DNA from: Ignavibacteria bacterium
GTDB lineage: Bacteria > Bacteroidota > Ignavibacteria > Ignavibacteriales > Ignavibacteriaceae
DNA length: 64,000 nucleotides
Direction of reading: 5' to 3'
Assembly: GCA_030684555.1 (NCBI GenBank)
Contig: JAUXVN010000115.1
Location: 57,800 to 121,799 of the forward strand
Part shown: piece by piece, positions 27,633 to 36,014 of the stretch
Position numbering within the stretch: the stretch's first letter is position 1
How the letters are laid out: each line of letters starts with the position of its first letter
Notes under the pieces: generated by a model
What the model was told of the DNA's origin: nothing
The model's input: only the letters and a program-made list of their open reading frames with translations
Database searches by the model: none
Position numbers and translations under genes: made by a program

Positions 27633-30101
27633 ATGGCTAAAGGGTTTTTCTTTTCTTCTTTTAGATCTTCTTCTTCAAAACAAAGGGTAAGGGTTTCTTT
27701 ACCTATCGTTAAATTTAACGGCATTTCTAATTATCTCCAAATTGTTACTGCACAATTTTATTCTCATGGTAAATCTAAGGAGGCTCGGCTTTTTGAGAGG
27801 TTGTATCATTGGTATAACTCTGATATTGTGGATAAAAGGAAAAATGATTTTGTGTTTGAATCGTGGATGTTGACTTCTGACTTTATCCCTAATAACAATA
27901 ACAGCTCTTCCCCCTTTTTTAGCCGTTTCCTTCAGCTTCCCGCTTTTAGTTTTCTCTCTTCTTTGGTTTTTTGCTTGGGGCTCTTCTTTGTGGCGGGTTT
28001 TGCTTCTGAGGTCTACGGGCAATTCAATATCTCGGGTACTTTGAAAAGTATCCCTAATAATGATTCTCTCTTTGGGAAAATAGTTTTTGAGGAAATACCT
28101 TCCGGGACTAAATACGCTAAAGCTATTAATAATGACGGGGACTTTCAATTATTACTCCCCGAAGGGGCTTATAAACGTCAAATTGAAATTGTTAACCATT
28201 ATTTGTTTATTGATATTGTAGCTATTTACTCTGATTCTATCCTCGATAAAGAAGTAATTAAAAGCTTACCGATAAATTCTCCGACATATCAAAATCTAAA
28301 TTTCTCATTCCTAAAATTATTTTACGTAATAACGGGAACATTGCCCGGTGCCGGAAACACAATAATCCGTCGTTGGGTTCCTACTGATGGGGATTTGACT
28401 GTTATTCCTACTTTTTTACGTGTGTATGATCCTAATGACCCTATTTCTATGCCGCAAGGTTGGGCTTTGCAGTATGATACTTTGATTAATTATTTGACAA
28501 TCAATAATCCCATTAATGATGTGCTGCAGTTGAATATCTCTTCTTTTAATGATTCTTTGCATAATATTCAACACTTGTATGTAATAAACAACGAAATGCC
28601 CATACCGGGGACATTAGGATATACCATAAGAGGACCGCCCTTTAGCAATTATACAGGATATGCAGTTATATGGATGAATAGACAAGCGCTAAACACAAAC
28701 CACATAGTTCAGACTGGGTTGAGGGAGTTTGTGAGAAGTTTTGGTCTTGAGAGTAATTCTATTGATCCTTTGTTTGTTATGTATATGTCAGGAAATACCA
28801 CAAAAACTCTTCATCCTGATGAGATAAATATCTTAAGAACATTGTATTCTTTAACTCCTGGTACTGATATGTTTCCTTATAAGGATAGTGTGATTGTTGG
28901 TGTTAATATGCCACCAATAGTTACAGCTCCTTTGCCAAACTTGAACATTCTTGAGGGTGCAGATGAAACTTTTCTTGCAAAATTATCTCAACACTTTAAA
29001 GATCCTGAAAATACTCCGCTAAATTATGTTATTAATGGTGATAATATTGTTGCTAATTTACGTAACGATTCTTTATTTGTAAAACCATTAGAAGGATTTT
29101 TTGGAATAACAAACTTAGTTGTTGAAGCATACGATGCAGATGGAAACGGTCAATTTGTTAGTGATATAAGTGAAATTAATGTTTCTCATGTTAATCATCC
29201 TCCTACACCGTCATCTTTATTGTCTCCTGTTAATAATGCTATACTAAATAATAAGGATCAATTGTTTGCGGGGACTCCTAGTACTGATCCTGATGGCGAT
29301 GCTGTAACTTATAATTTGCATATTTTTAACGCAACGAAAGATACAAGCATAATTGGATTAAATGAATCATCATTTAATTTTACTGATGTTCAAAAATTAG
29401 GTTTTGGAGAATTTTATAAGTGGTACATATCTTCAACAGACGGACAATTAACTACTAATTCTGATACTTTAAGTTTTATGATAAAAAATTATACGCAACA
29501 AAAACCTGAATTATTAACGCCTGTTAATAATGATACATTAAAAACAAAAGATCAAAATTTTGACTGGACAGAAACTCTTGGTCCTAATGGTGAGAAGGGA
29601 ACGTATATTTTGAGGATTTTTAATTCTGAGAAGGATACTAGTATTTATGCCGATACTAGTGTGCATAAATTGTTTACTGATATTCGTAGTACTTTAGGTT
29701 CTGAGAAGGATTATTTTTGGTATGTTATTTCTAATGATGGTTTGACTAATGTTAGTTCTGATACTAGTAGTTTTAATACTGGATTATTAACCAGTATTAA
29801 AAATGATTGGAAGAATGATAAAGGTTTTAGTATTTCTAATAATTATCCTAATCCATTTAACGGAACAACGGTTATTAGTTACACCATAGCCAAAGCCGGA
29901 AATGTGAGGTTATCGATCTACAACTCTCTGGGAGAGGAGATAGCTAATTTGGTGAATGGTTATCAGTCGGAGAATTATTATGAGGTCTCTTTTAACGCAG
30001 TAAACATACCAAGCGGAATCTATTATTACCGAATAGATGCAACTGCAAGTGACGGAAGTGAAAGTTTCAGTTCTGTAAAGAAGCTGGTGTTGTTGAAGTA
30101 A
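27633..30101 (+). CDS. T9SS-sorted protein with degenerate metzincin-like, cadherin-like and Fn3-like domains
   Basis: An 822-residue protein from the ATG at 27633 (preceded by CGGAG); an upstream in-frame ATG at 27570 is less likely. Residues 1-95 are an unusual charged extension with the shared EARLFERLYHWY module, then a hydrophobic secretion signal (FLSSLVFCLGLFFVAGFASEVYGQ). About 230-410 resembles a matrixin/metzincin: LREFVRSFGL (363-372) aligns with HExxHxxGL but has lost the zinc His residues, followed by a Met-turn-like VMY and DEINILRTLYSL. Next come a cadherin-like region (PPIVTAPLPNLNILEG...) and two Fn3-like repeats starting LLSPVNN and LLTPVNN. A C-terminal sorting domain (ISNNYPNPFNGTTVISYTIA, ending KKLVLLK) closes it. 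Probably a non-catalytic surface adhesin. Confidence 0.8.
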   Translation: MAKGFFFSSFRSSSSKQRVRVSLPIVKFNGISNYLQIVTAQFYSHGKSKEARLFERLYHWYNSDIVDKRKNDFVFESWMLTSDFIPNNNNSSSPFFSRFLQLPAFSFLSSLVFCLGLFFVAGFASEVYGQFNISGTLKSIPNNDSLFGKIVFEEIPSGTKYAKAINNDGDFQLLLPEGAYKRQIEIVNHYLFIDIVAIYSDSILDKEVIKSLPINSPTYQNLNFSFLKLFYVITGTLPGAGNTIIRRWVPTDGDLTVIPTFLRVYDPNDPISMPQGWALQYDTLINYLTINNPINDVLQLNISSFNDSLHNIQHLYVINNEMPIPGTLGYTIRGPPFSNYTGYAVIWMNRQALNTNHIVQTGLREFVRSFGLESNSIDPLFVMYMSGNTTKTLHPDEINILRTLYSLTPGTDMFPYKDSVIVGVNMPPIVTAPLPNLNILEGADETFLAKLSQHFKDPENTPLNYVINGDNIVANLRNDSLFVKPLEGFFGITNLVVEAYDADGNGQFVSDISEINVSHVNHPPTPSSLLSPVNNAILNNKDQLFAGTPSTDPDGDAVTYNLHIFNATKDTSIIGLNESSFNFTDVQKLGFGEFYKWYISSTDGQLTTNSDTLSFMIKNYTQQKPELLTPVNNDTLKTKDQNFDWTETLGPNGEKGTYILRIFNSEKDTSIYADTSVHKLFTDIRSTLGSEKDYFWYVISNDGLTNVSSDTSSFNTGLLTSIKNDWKNDKGFSISNNYPNPFNGTTVISYTIAKAGNVRLSIYNSLGEEIANLVNGYQSENYYEVSFNAVNIPSGIYYYRIDATASDGSESFSSVKKLVLLK
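27765..27818 (+). repeat. Direct repeat, copy B (N-terminal module)
   Basis: Second copy of the 54-base repeat at 27431-27484, inside the T9SS protein gene, encoding HGKSKEARLFERLYHWYN. Confidence 0.85.
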
Positions 30102-30110
30102 GGGGGGGAG

Positions 30111-30140
30111 ATTCTGACATTCGTCAGAATGACGGTTTTT
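30111..30140 (+). terminator. Dispersed repeat copy acting as a likely terminator
   Basis: Hairpin ATTCTGAC-ATTC-GTCAGAAT (30111-30130) followed by GACGG and a long T run, directly after the T9SS gene stop. The same hairpin occurs at 23840-23859 without a T run, so a repeat unit seems to have been used as terminator here. Confidence 0.7.
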
Positions 30141-30195
30141 TTTTGGAAAGAGAGTTTTTTACATCCCGCCAGTTGAATGACAAGGAAACATTAAC

Positions 30196-30237
30196 TCCGC
30201 CATTCTCACATAGTGTTGCCTTTGGCAATGGCGGAGA
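30196..30237. repeat. Compound intergenic palindrome
   Basis: Outer arms CTCCGCCATT and AATGGCGGAG enclose an inner TTGCC-TTT-GGCAA hairpin. The GC-rich arms stand out from the AT-rich surroundings. It may be another dispersed repeat family or an RNA element. Confidence 0.55.
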
Positions 30238-30429
30238 TTATATAAACCGACAAACCTCAAACGGCTTTAGCCAAAACAAAATAACGAAGATGATTCTAAC
30301 CGATTCGTCGACTGTATTGATGGTTTATTATTTTTTTTTGGATTTCCCATCAATTTGCCTTTCCCTTTTTAAACATCACAAACTTTCTTATATTTCAAGT
30401 TGAAAAATTAGAAAGAGATTACTTAAATT

Positions 30430-31833
30430 ATGATAAAACAATACGATATAGCAATTCTTGGGGGTGGTCCGGGTGGATATGTTACTGCAATACGTTCTGC
30501 ACAACTTGGATTTAAAACTGTAGTAATTGATAAAGAGAACCTGGGGGGAATTTGTCTAAATTGGGGCTGCATCCCGACAAAATCACTTCTTCGCAATGCT
30601 GATATTTATGATACTATTAAAAATCATTCGGAAGACTTCGGAATAACTGTTAAAGGTGTTGAGTTCGATTTTAATAAAGTTATTAAACGAAGCCGCGATA
30701 TTTCTGACAAAATCACGAAAAATGTTGAATTACTTGTTAAGAAAAATAAAGTAGACCGCATACGTGGATTCGGAAAATTGATTTCGAAAAATCAAATTTC
30801 TGTTTTTGATAATACAGGAAAAGAGACTGATGTTATTGAAGCTTCAAAAATAATTATTGCTACAGGAGCTCGTCCGCGAATTCTTCCTAACATCCCCGTT
30901 GATCACAATATGATTATTACTAGTACAGAAGCGATGAACTTAAAAGATCAACCAAAAGAATTAATTGTAATTGGCGGCGGAGCTATCGGTATTGAGTTTG
31001 CTTATTTCTATTCAGTATTCGGAACAAAAGTTACAATAATAGAAATGATGGATCAGATTCTTCCTGTTGAAGATAAAGAGGTTGCCGATCTTCTAGCTAA
31101 AAGTTTTAAGAAAAGGGGAATCGAAATTTTTACTTCAACAGTTGTCGAAAAAGCTGAAGTTAAAGGAAAAAAAGTTATTGTTACAATAAATCAAAATGGT
31201 GAAAAGAAAGAATTAAAAGCTGATAAAGTTTTAAGTGCAATTGGCGTTACGGGAAATATTGAGGGTTTTGGTCTTGAAGAACTTGGTATTGAGATATTTA
31301 AAAATCATATTAAGGTCGATAGAAATTCGTATGAAACCAATGTCCCGGGAATTTATGCAATCGGTGATGTAAATGGACCTCCATGGTTAGCCCATGTTGC
31401 TTCTGCTGAAGGTTTATATTGTATTGAAAAAATTAAAGGTTTGCATGTAACTCCACTTGAATATGATAATATACCGGGATGTACATATTGTCAACCACAA
31501 GTTGCAAGTATCGGTTTAACTGAACAAAAAGCCAAAGAAAAAGGTTATGAAGTTAAGATTGGAAAGTTTCCATTCATGGCAAGCGGAAAAGCTTTTGCAG
31601 TTGGTGAAAGAGAAGGATTTGTAAAAATTATTTTTGATGCAAAATATGGTGAAATATTAGGCGCTCATATTATTGGTGCTGAGGCAACTGAATTGATTGG
31701 TGAGTTGGGAATAGCAAAATCATTGGAAGCAACTTATGAATCAATTGTTAAAACAGTTCACGCACACCCAACATTATCGGAATCTATAATGGAAGCCGCG
31801 GCACAAGCTTATGGTGAGGCAATCCATATTTAA
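30430..31833 (+). CDS. lpdA: Dihydrolipoyl dehydrogenase (E3)
   Basis: FAD disulfide oxidoreductase that reoxidises dihydrolipoyl groups of 2-oxo acid dehydrogenase complexes using NAD+. FAD-binding AILGGGPGGYVTAIRSAQLG is at the N-terminus. The redox-active disulfide lies in GGICLNWGCIPTKSLL (Cys near 43 and 48). The NAD-binding VIGGGAIGIEFAYF is near 178, the second FAD motif YAIGDVNGPPWLAHVAS near 310, and the active-site HAHPTLSE near 440. At 467 residues it is of normal length. First gene of an E3-E1-E2 cluster. Confidence 0.97.
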   Translation: MIKQYDIAILGGGPGGYVTAIRSAQLGFKTVVIDKENLGGICLNWGCIPTKSLLRNADIYDTIKNHSEDFGITVKGVEFDFNKVIKRSRDISDKITKNVELLVKKNKVDRIRGFGKLISKNQISVFDNTGKETDVIEASKIIIATGARPRILPNIPVDHNMIITSTEAMNLKDQPKELIVIGGGAIGIEFAYFYSVFGTKVTIIEMMDQILPVEDKEVADLLAKSFKKRGIEIFTSTVVEKAEVKGKKVIVTINQNGEKKELKADKVLSAIGVTGNIEGFGLEELGIEIFKNHIKVDRNSYETNVPGIYAIGDVNGPPWLAHVASAEGLYCIEKIKGLHVTPLEYDNIPGCTYCQPQVASIGLTEQKAKEKGYEVKIGKFPFMASGKAFAVGEREGFVKIIFDAKYGEILGAHIIGAEATELIGELGIAKSLEATYESIVKTVHAHPTLSESIMEAAAQAYGEAIHI

Positions 31834-31890
31834 AATGAGATATGATTCCAATAAAATCCATATCTTCCAAAATGTATTTGAAAGGGCTCT

Positions 31891-33996
31891 ATGGCAAAAC
31901 AAGAAGTAACAATTGAAAAATCAAAAATGAATAAAACTAAAATTGATAAATCGAACGGTAAATTGAATAAGAAAAAACAATCTTCAATAGACTTGTCGAA
32001 GGAAGAACTGCTTAAAGCATATCGATTTATGTTACTTGCACGCCAAATCGATACTAAAGCAATGAACTTGCTTCGACAGGGGAAAACATTTTTCCACATC
32101 GCAGGTGCCGGACATGAAGCAATTCAAGTTGCATTCGGAATGCAATTGGATTCTTCAAAAGATTGGTTATTCCCATATTATCGTGACCTTGCTTTAGTTT
32201 TATGTGCAGGTGTTACACCAAAAGATTTTTTCTTACAATGTTTCGGTAAAGCGGCTGATCCGGCAAGCGGTGGTCGTCAGTTACCATGTCATTGGGGAGC
32301 AATAGGAATTAATTTACCATCACAATCAAGTCCTACAGGGACACAATTTTTACAAGCAGTTGGAACAGCTTTAACAACTGAGAGACAAGGATTAAATAAT
32401 GTTACTTATACCAGCTCTGGAGAAGGAACTACAAGTCAAGGTGAGTTTCATGAAGCAGTTAACTGGGCGAGTCGTGAAAAACTTCCTGTAATATTTCATA
32501 TAGAAAATAATAAATATGCTATCTCGGTTCCCGTGTGGCAGCAAAGCGGCGGACATGAAAATTCAATTTCTGAAATGATGTCGGGTTATCAAAATTTAAA
32601 ACGAATTCGTGTTGATGGTACTGATTTTATTGCTTCTTATCTCGCTGTAAAAGAAGCGATTGAATACACAAAATCAGGTAACGGTCCTGTTTTGATGGAG
32701 TCTGATGTTATTAGGCTACATTCACATTCTTCTTCTGATGACCAAAAAAAGTATCGACCAAAAGAAGAACTTGAGGAAGAGAGTAAAAAAGATCCAATTG
32801 AAAAGTTTAAAAAACAATTTATTGATGAGAAATTAATTACGCAAGATGAGATAGATTTAATCGAAAAAGAAGTAAAAGAAATTTTGGATGAATCGGTTGA
32901 TTCTGCACACAAGTCTTCCGAACCGTTAGAGGATTCAGCCGAACGATTCGTTTATGATGAAAGCGGATTAAAAGATACGCTCGATTATGAAAATTCTGAA
33001 CCATCCGGTAAAACAATAGTTATGGTTGATGCAATCAATCATGCCCTTCATGAAGAGATGGAACGAAACGATAAAATGTACATTTTCGGTGAAGATATTG
33101 CTGATGGGAAGGGGGGAGTATTTACTGCAACAAAAGGCTTATCAACACGCTTTAGTCATAAGCGAGTATTCAATTCTCCATTAGCTGAAGCAAGTATAAT
33201 GGGCGTCGCAACAGGTATGGCTCTTGCCGGATTTAAACCTGTAGTTGAAATTCAATTCGGCGATTATATATGGCCAGCATTTATGCAATTAAAATGTGAA
33301 GTTGCAACTATGCGTTATCGTTCAAATAATGAATGGACTTCACCGGTTGTTACACGTGTTGCCGTTGGCGGATATATTCATGGTGGTTTATATCATAGTC
33401 AAAATATTGAGTCTATTTTTGCTCACGTTCCGGGAATCTATATCGCTTATCCTTCCAATGCTGCAGATGCCAAAGGATTACTTAAAACAGCAATAAGAAT
33501 GAATGATCCTGTAATCTTTTGTGAACATAAGGGATTATATCGACAAAGTTATTCTTCCGCTCCAGAACCTGACGAAAATTATTTACTTCCATTCGGAAAA
33601 GCCAAAGTTGTTCGAGAAGGAAAAGATGTAACAGTAGTTTCATACGGTGCAACATTATGGGATGCTGTTTTTGCTGCTCGCAAACTCGAAGATGAAGGTT
33701 TTTCGGTAGAAGTAATTGATATTAGAACTATTGTTCCGTTAGATGAAGAAACTATTTTTAATTCAGTTAAGAAAACTAATAAAGTAATTGTTATTCATGA
33801 AGATACTTTCACCGGTGGTTTTGGTGCTGAAATAGCAGCACGTATTGCAGATACTTGTTTCCAATATCTTGACGCTCCCGTAAAACGTGTCGCAGCGAAA
33901 GATGCACATATTCCTTACAGTCCAATTTTGGAAAGTATGATTCTACCTACCCGTGAAGGAATTCTTAAGTCAATAAGGGAACTTCTTCAATACTGA
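31891..33996 (+). CDS. 2-oxo acid dehydrogenase E1, alpha and beta fused
   Basis: Thiamine-diphosphate decarboxylase of a pyruvate or branched-chain 2-oxo acid dehydrogenase complex. The 701-residue chain joins E1-alpha (about 35-330, with FRMLLARQIDTK-like helix, GEGTTSQGEFHEAVNWAS and the cofactor-binding IENNKYAIS) to E1-beta (about 365-701, with FGEDIADGKGGVFTATKGL, FNSPLAEASIMGVATGMAL and a C-terminal IHEDTFTGGFGAEIAA). The first ~30 residues are Lys/Asn-rich and probably disordered. The alpha-then-beta order and IDTKAMNLLRQGK make a branched-chain-type E1 likely, but pyruvate cannot be ruled out. Between lpdA and the E2 gene. Confidence 0.92.
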   Translation: MAKQEVTIEKSKMNKTKIDKSNGKLNKKKQSSIDLSKEELLKAYRFMLLARQIDTKAMNLLRQGKTFFHIAGAGHEAIQVAFGMQLDSSKDWLFPYYRDLALVLCAGVTPKDFFLQCFGKAADPASGGRQLPCHWGAIGINLPSQSSPTGTQFLQAVGTALTTERQGLNNVTYTSSGEGTTSQGEFHEAVNWASREKLPVIFHIENNKYAISVPVWQQSGGHENSISEMMSGYQNLKRIRVDGTDFIASYLAVKEAIEYTKSGNGPVLMESDVIRLHSHSSSDDQKKYRPKEELEEESKKDPIEKFKKQFIDEKLITQDEIDLIEKEVKEILDESVDSAHKSSEPLEDSAERFVYDESGLKDTLDYENSEPSGKTIVMVDAINHALHEEMERNDKMYIFGEDIADGKGGVFTATKGLSTRFSHKRVFNSPLAEASIMGVATGMALAGFKPVVEIQFGDYIWPAFMQLKCEVATMRYRSNNEWTSPVVTRVAVGGYIHGGLYHSQNIESIFAHVPGIYIAYPSNAADAKGLLKTAIRMNDPVIFCEHKGLYRQSYSSAPEPDENYLLPFGKAKVVREGKDVTVVSYGATLWDAVFAARKLEDEGFSVEVIDIRTIVPLDEETIFNSVKKTNKVIVIHEDTFTGGFGAEIAARIADTCFQYLDAPVKRVAAKDAHIPYSPILESMILPTREGILKSIRELLQY

Positions 33997-34039
33997 TTGT
34001 AACTAAAATTAAGAAATGAAATTTATTAAGGATTAAATA

Positions 34040-35731
34040 ATGAAAATCGAAATTCCGATGCCTAAAATGGGTGAATCTGTGATGGAGGGAACGATAGTTA
34101 AGTGGTACAAAAAACCGGGGGATTCGGTTAAAAAAGATGAAACACTTTTTGAGATTAGTACTGATAAAGTTGATACAGAAGTTCCATCACCGGCAGACGG
34201 TATTGTTACCGAACTTTTATTCCCTGAAGGGGATACAGTTGATGTTGGAAAAACAGTAGCCTATTTGGAGACGGATTCGACCGCCGCCAGTATTGCCAAA
34301 TCAACACCGGCAAAAGTTAAGGAAGAAAAGGTTGTTGAGATTGAAGAATCCGAAAATATGGTTGTACAAACTGAATCTGTTAAACCTGTCGAAGTTTCGG
34401 ACTCATTAATTGATATTCCGATGCCCAAAATGGGTGAATCAGTAATGGATGGAACAATTATTAAATGGTACAAAAAAATTGGTGATACTGTAAAAAAAGA
34501 TGAGACTATATTTGAGATAAGTACCGATAAAGTTGATACGGAAGTTCCTTCACCATCGGAAGGAATTCTAGTTGAAATTTTAGTCGGTGAACAAGTTACA
34601 GTAGAAGTTGGAACAATCTGCGGTAGACTAAGTGTTCATGGTGCGGCTCATGCTGCTCCAAAAATTGAATCTGAAAAAATTCCGGAATACAAAGATGATT
34701 CGATGCACTCCATGATTGCAAAATCTGTTGATGAAGCCTCAGAAGTAAAATCAAATGAATCATCAAAATTTTATTCACCATTGGTATTAAACATTGCTCG
34801 TGCAGAAAAAGTTGGTTTTGATGAATTGGAAAAAATATCCGGGACTGGAACCAGTGGCAGAGTAACAAAAAATGATATTCTCAACTATATCTCAAAGCGT
34901 AATAAAGGTGAAGTAACCGTTTCCAAAACTGATATTAAGGAAGAAGTATTTTCAACTGAGGTTAAATCAACAATTGTTTATTCAGCACCTAAAAAAGATT
35001 TTGATAGTTCATACGTTTCAGGTGGCGTTGAAAGAATTCCGATGGATAATATTCGGCAAAGGATAATGAAGCACATGATTAACAGTCGTGATACTTCTGT
35101 ACATGTGACAGCATTAATGGAAGTTGATATGACTCGCATCTATAATTATATTCAAAAGAACAAAGATTCATTCTCAAGAAAAGAAGGTATAAAACTTACG
35201 TATATGTCATTTGTTGCGCATGCTTCTGTAAGAGCGTTGAAAGAGTTTCCAATTGTTAATTCTACTGTGGAAGGAACAACAATTTTACAAAAGCGTTTCA
35301 TTAATCTTGGTATTGCTGTCGCTCTTGAACCGAATGGTTTAATTGTTCCCAATATAAAAAATGCGCAAGATAAAAACTTACTTGGAATAGCCCGTGGAAT
35401 TGTTGATGTTGCGGAACGTTCTCGAACTAAAAAACTTACTCCGGACGATATCTCCGGAGGTACATTTACAATTACTAACTATGGTGTTTTTGGAACTCTT
35501 TTTGGAACTCCGATAATTAATCAACCGGAAGTTGCAATACTTGGGGTTGGCGCTGTTGTAAAGAAACCTGTAGTTGTAGAGGTTGATGGAATGGATACAA
35601 TCGCAATTAAACCGATTATGTATTTAACTCTTGCGCACGATCATAGATTAGTAGATGGAATGGTTGGTGGAAGATTTCTAAAGTCTATCAAAGATACACT
35701 TGAAAAATTTGACGAAAAAACTCTGAATTAA
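34040..35731 (+). CDS. Dihydrolipoamide acyltransferase (E2) with two lipoyl domains
   Basis: Core of the complex: accepts the acyl group from E1 on lipoyl-lysine and transfers it to CoA. Two lipoyl domains (residues about 1-76 and 124-200) are nearly identical, each with the lipoyl-lysine motif EISTDKVDTEVPSP. A Glu/Ser-rich linker leads to a peripheral subunit-binding domain near 245-280 (YSPLVLNIARAEKVG ... GTGTSGRVTKNDIL). The catalytic domain (about 330-563) has IPMDNIRQRIMKHMINSR and active-site AHDHRLVDGMVGGRF. A GGTGAATC-type start context is absent; AAGGATTAAATA precedes the ATG. Confidence 0.95.
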   Translation: MKIEIPMPKMGESVMEGTIVKWYKKPGDSVKKDETLFEISTDKVDTEVPSPADGIVTELLFPEGDTVDVGKTVAYLETDSTAASIAKSTPAKVKEEKVVEIEESENMVVQTESVKPVEVSDSLIDIPMPKMGESVMDGTIIKWYKKIGDTVKKDETIFEISTDKVDTEVPSPSEGILVEILVGEQVTVEVGTICGRLSVHGAAHAAPKIESEKIPEYKDDSMHSMIAKSVDEASEVKSNESSKFYSPLVLNIARAEKVGFDELEKISGTGTSGRVTKNDILNYISKRNKGEVTVSKTDIKEEVFSTEVKSTIVYSAPKKDFDSSYVSGGVERIPMDNIRQRIMKHMINSRDTSVHVTALMEVDMTRIYNYIQKNKDSFSRKEGIKLTYMSFVAHASVRALKEFPIVNSTVEGTTILQKRFINLGIAVALEPNGLIVPNIKNAQDKNLLGIARGIVDVAERSRTKKLTPDDISGGTFTITNYGVFGTLFGTPIINQPEVAILGVGAVVKKPVVVEVDGMDTIAIKPIMYLTLAHDHRLVDGMVGGRFLKSIKDTLEKFDEKTLN

Positions 35732-35753
35732 TGATAAGCTCACCATACGCAGA

Positions 35754-35834
35754 TGTCATGCTTGCCCGCCTAAGGCGGGTCAGCATCTAAATTATTATGG
35801 GGAAAACAGATTCTGAAACAAGTTCAGAATGACG
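35754..35834. repeat. Dispersed intergenic palindromic repeat, copy 3 (most complete)
   Basis: GTCATGCTTG, then hairpin CCCGCC-TAA-GGCGGG (35765-35779), then GTCAGCATCT, about 23 bases, then ACAGATTCTGAAACAAGTTC plus AGAATGAC. It joins both parts seen separately at 5117-5203 and 23840-23930 and lies just after the E2 stop. Confidence 0.75.
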
Positions 35835-35945
35835 AATTGTGTTTTTTTAATATCTTTTGCGTTAGGTGAGTTATCAGTATATTTCTTGTGAGGCAAAATG
35901 ACCAAATCACCTTACATGACAATTAATAATTTAATAACTATAGTT

Positions 35946-35975
35946 TTGTATTTATCACTTGGCATGAACTATATT
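35946..35975 (+). promoter_or_regulatory. Possible promoter of the surface-protein block
   Basis: TTGTAT and TATATT separated by 18 bases, 40 bases before the next start codon, fit a sigma-70-like promoter. In such AT-rich DNA chance matches are common. Confidence 0.35.
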
Positions 35976-36014
35976 TTTAGTAAATTTGAAGTTCAATTTT
36001 AAATTTTAGGTTAG

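Larger units (their letters stand above)
30102..30429. other. Intergenic region with terminator and palindromes
   Basis: About 328 bases with no gene I accept. They hold the terminator/repeat at 30111-30140, a compound palindrome at 30196-30237 and a T run near 30330. The lpd start at 30430 is preceded by AGAGATTACTTAAATT. Confidence 0.5.

Noticed and set aside
27699..28148. 149-residue frame opposite the module-bearing T9SS gene
   Set aside because: Rich in Arg/Lys from reverse reading of T-rich codons; no start context. Considered because the plus-strand gene is odd, but not supported.
30143..30403. An 86-residue open frame after the T9SS gene
   Set aside because: It runs through palindromes and a T run, lacks a ribosome site, and the product has no coherent domain; I treat it as noncoding.
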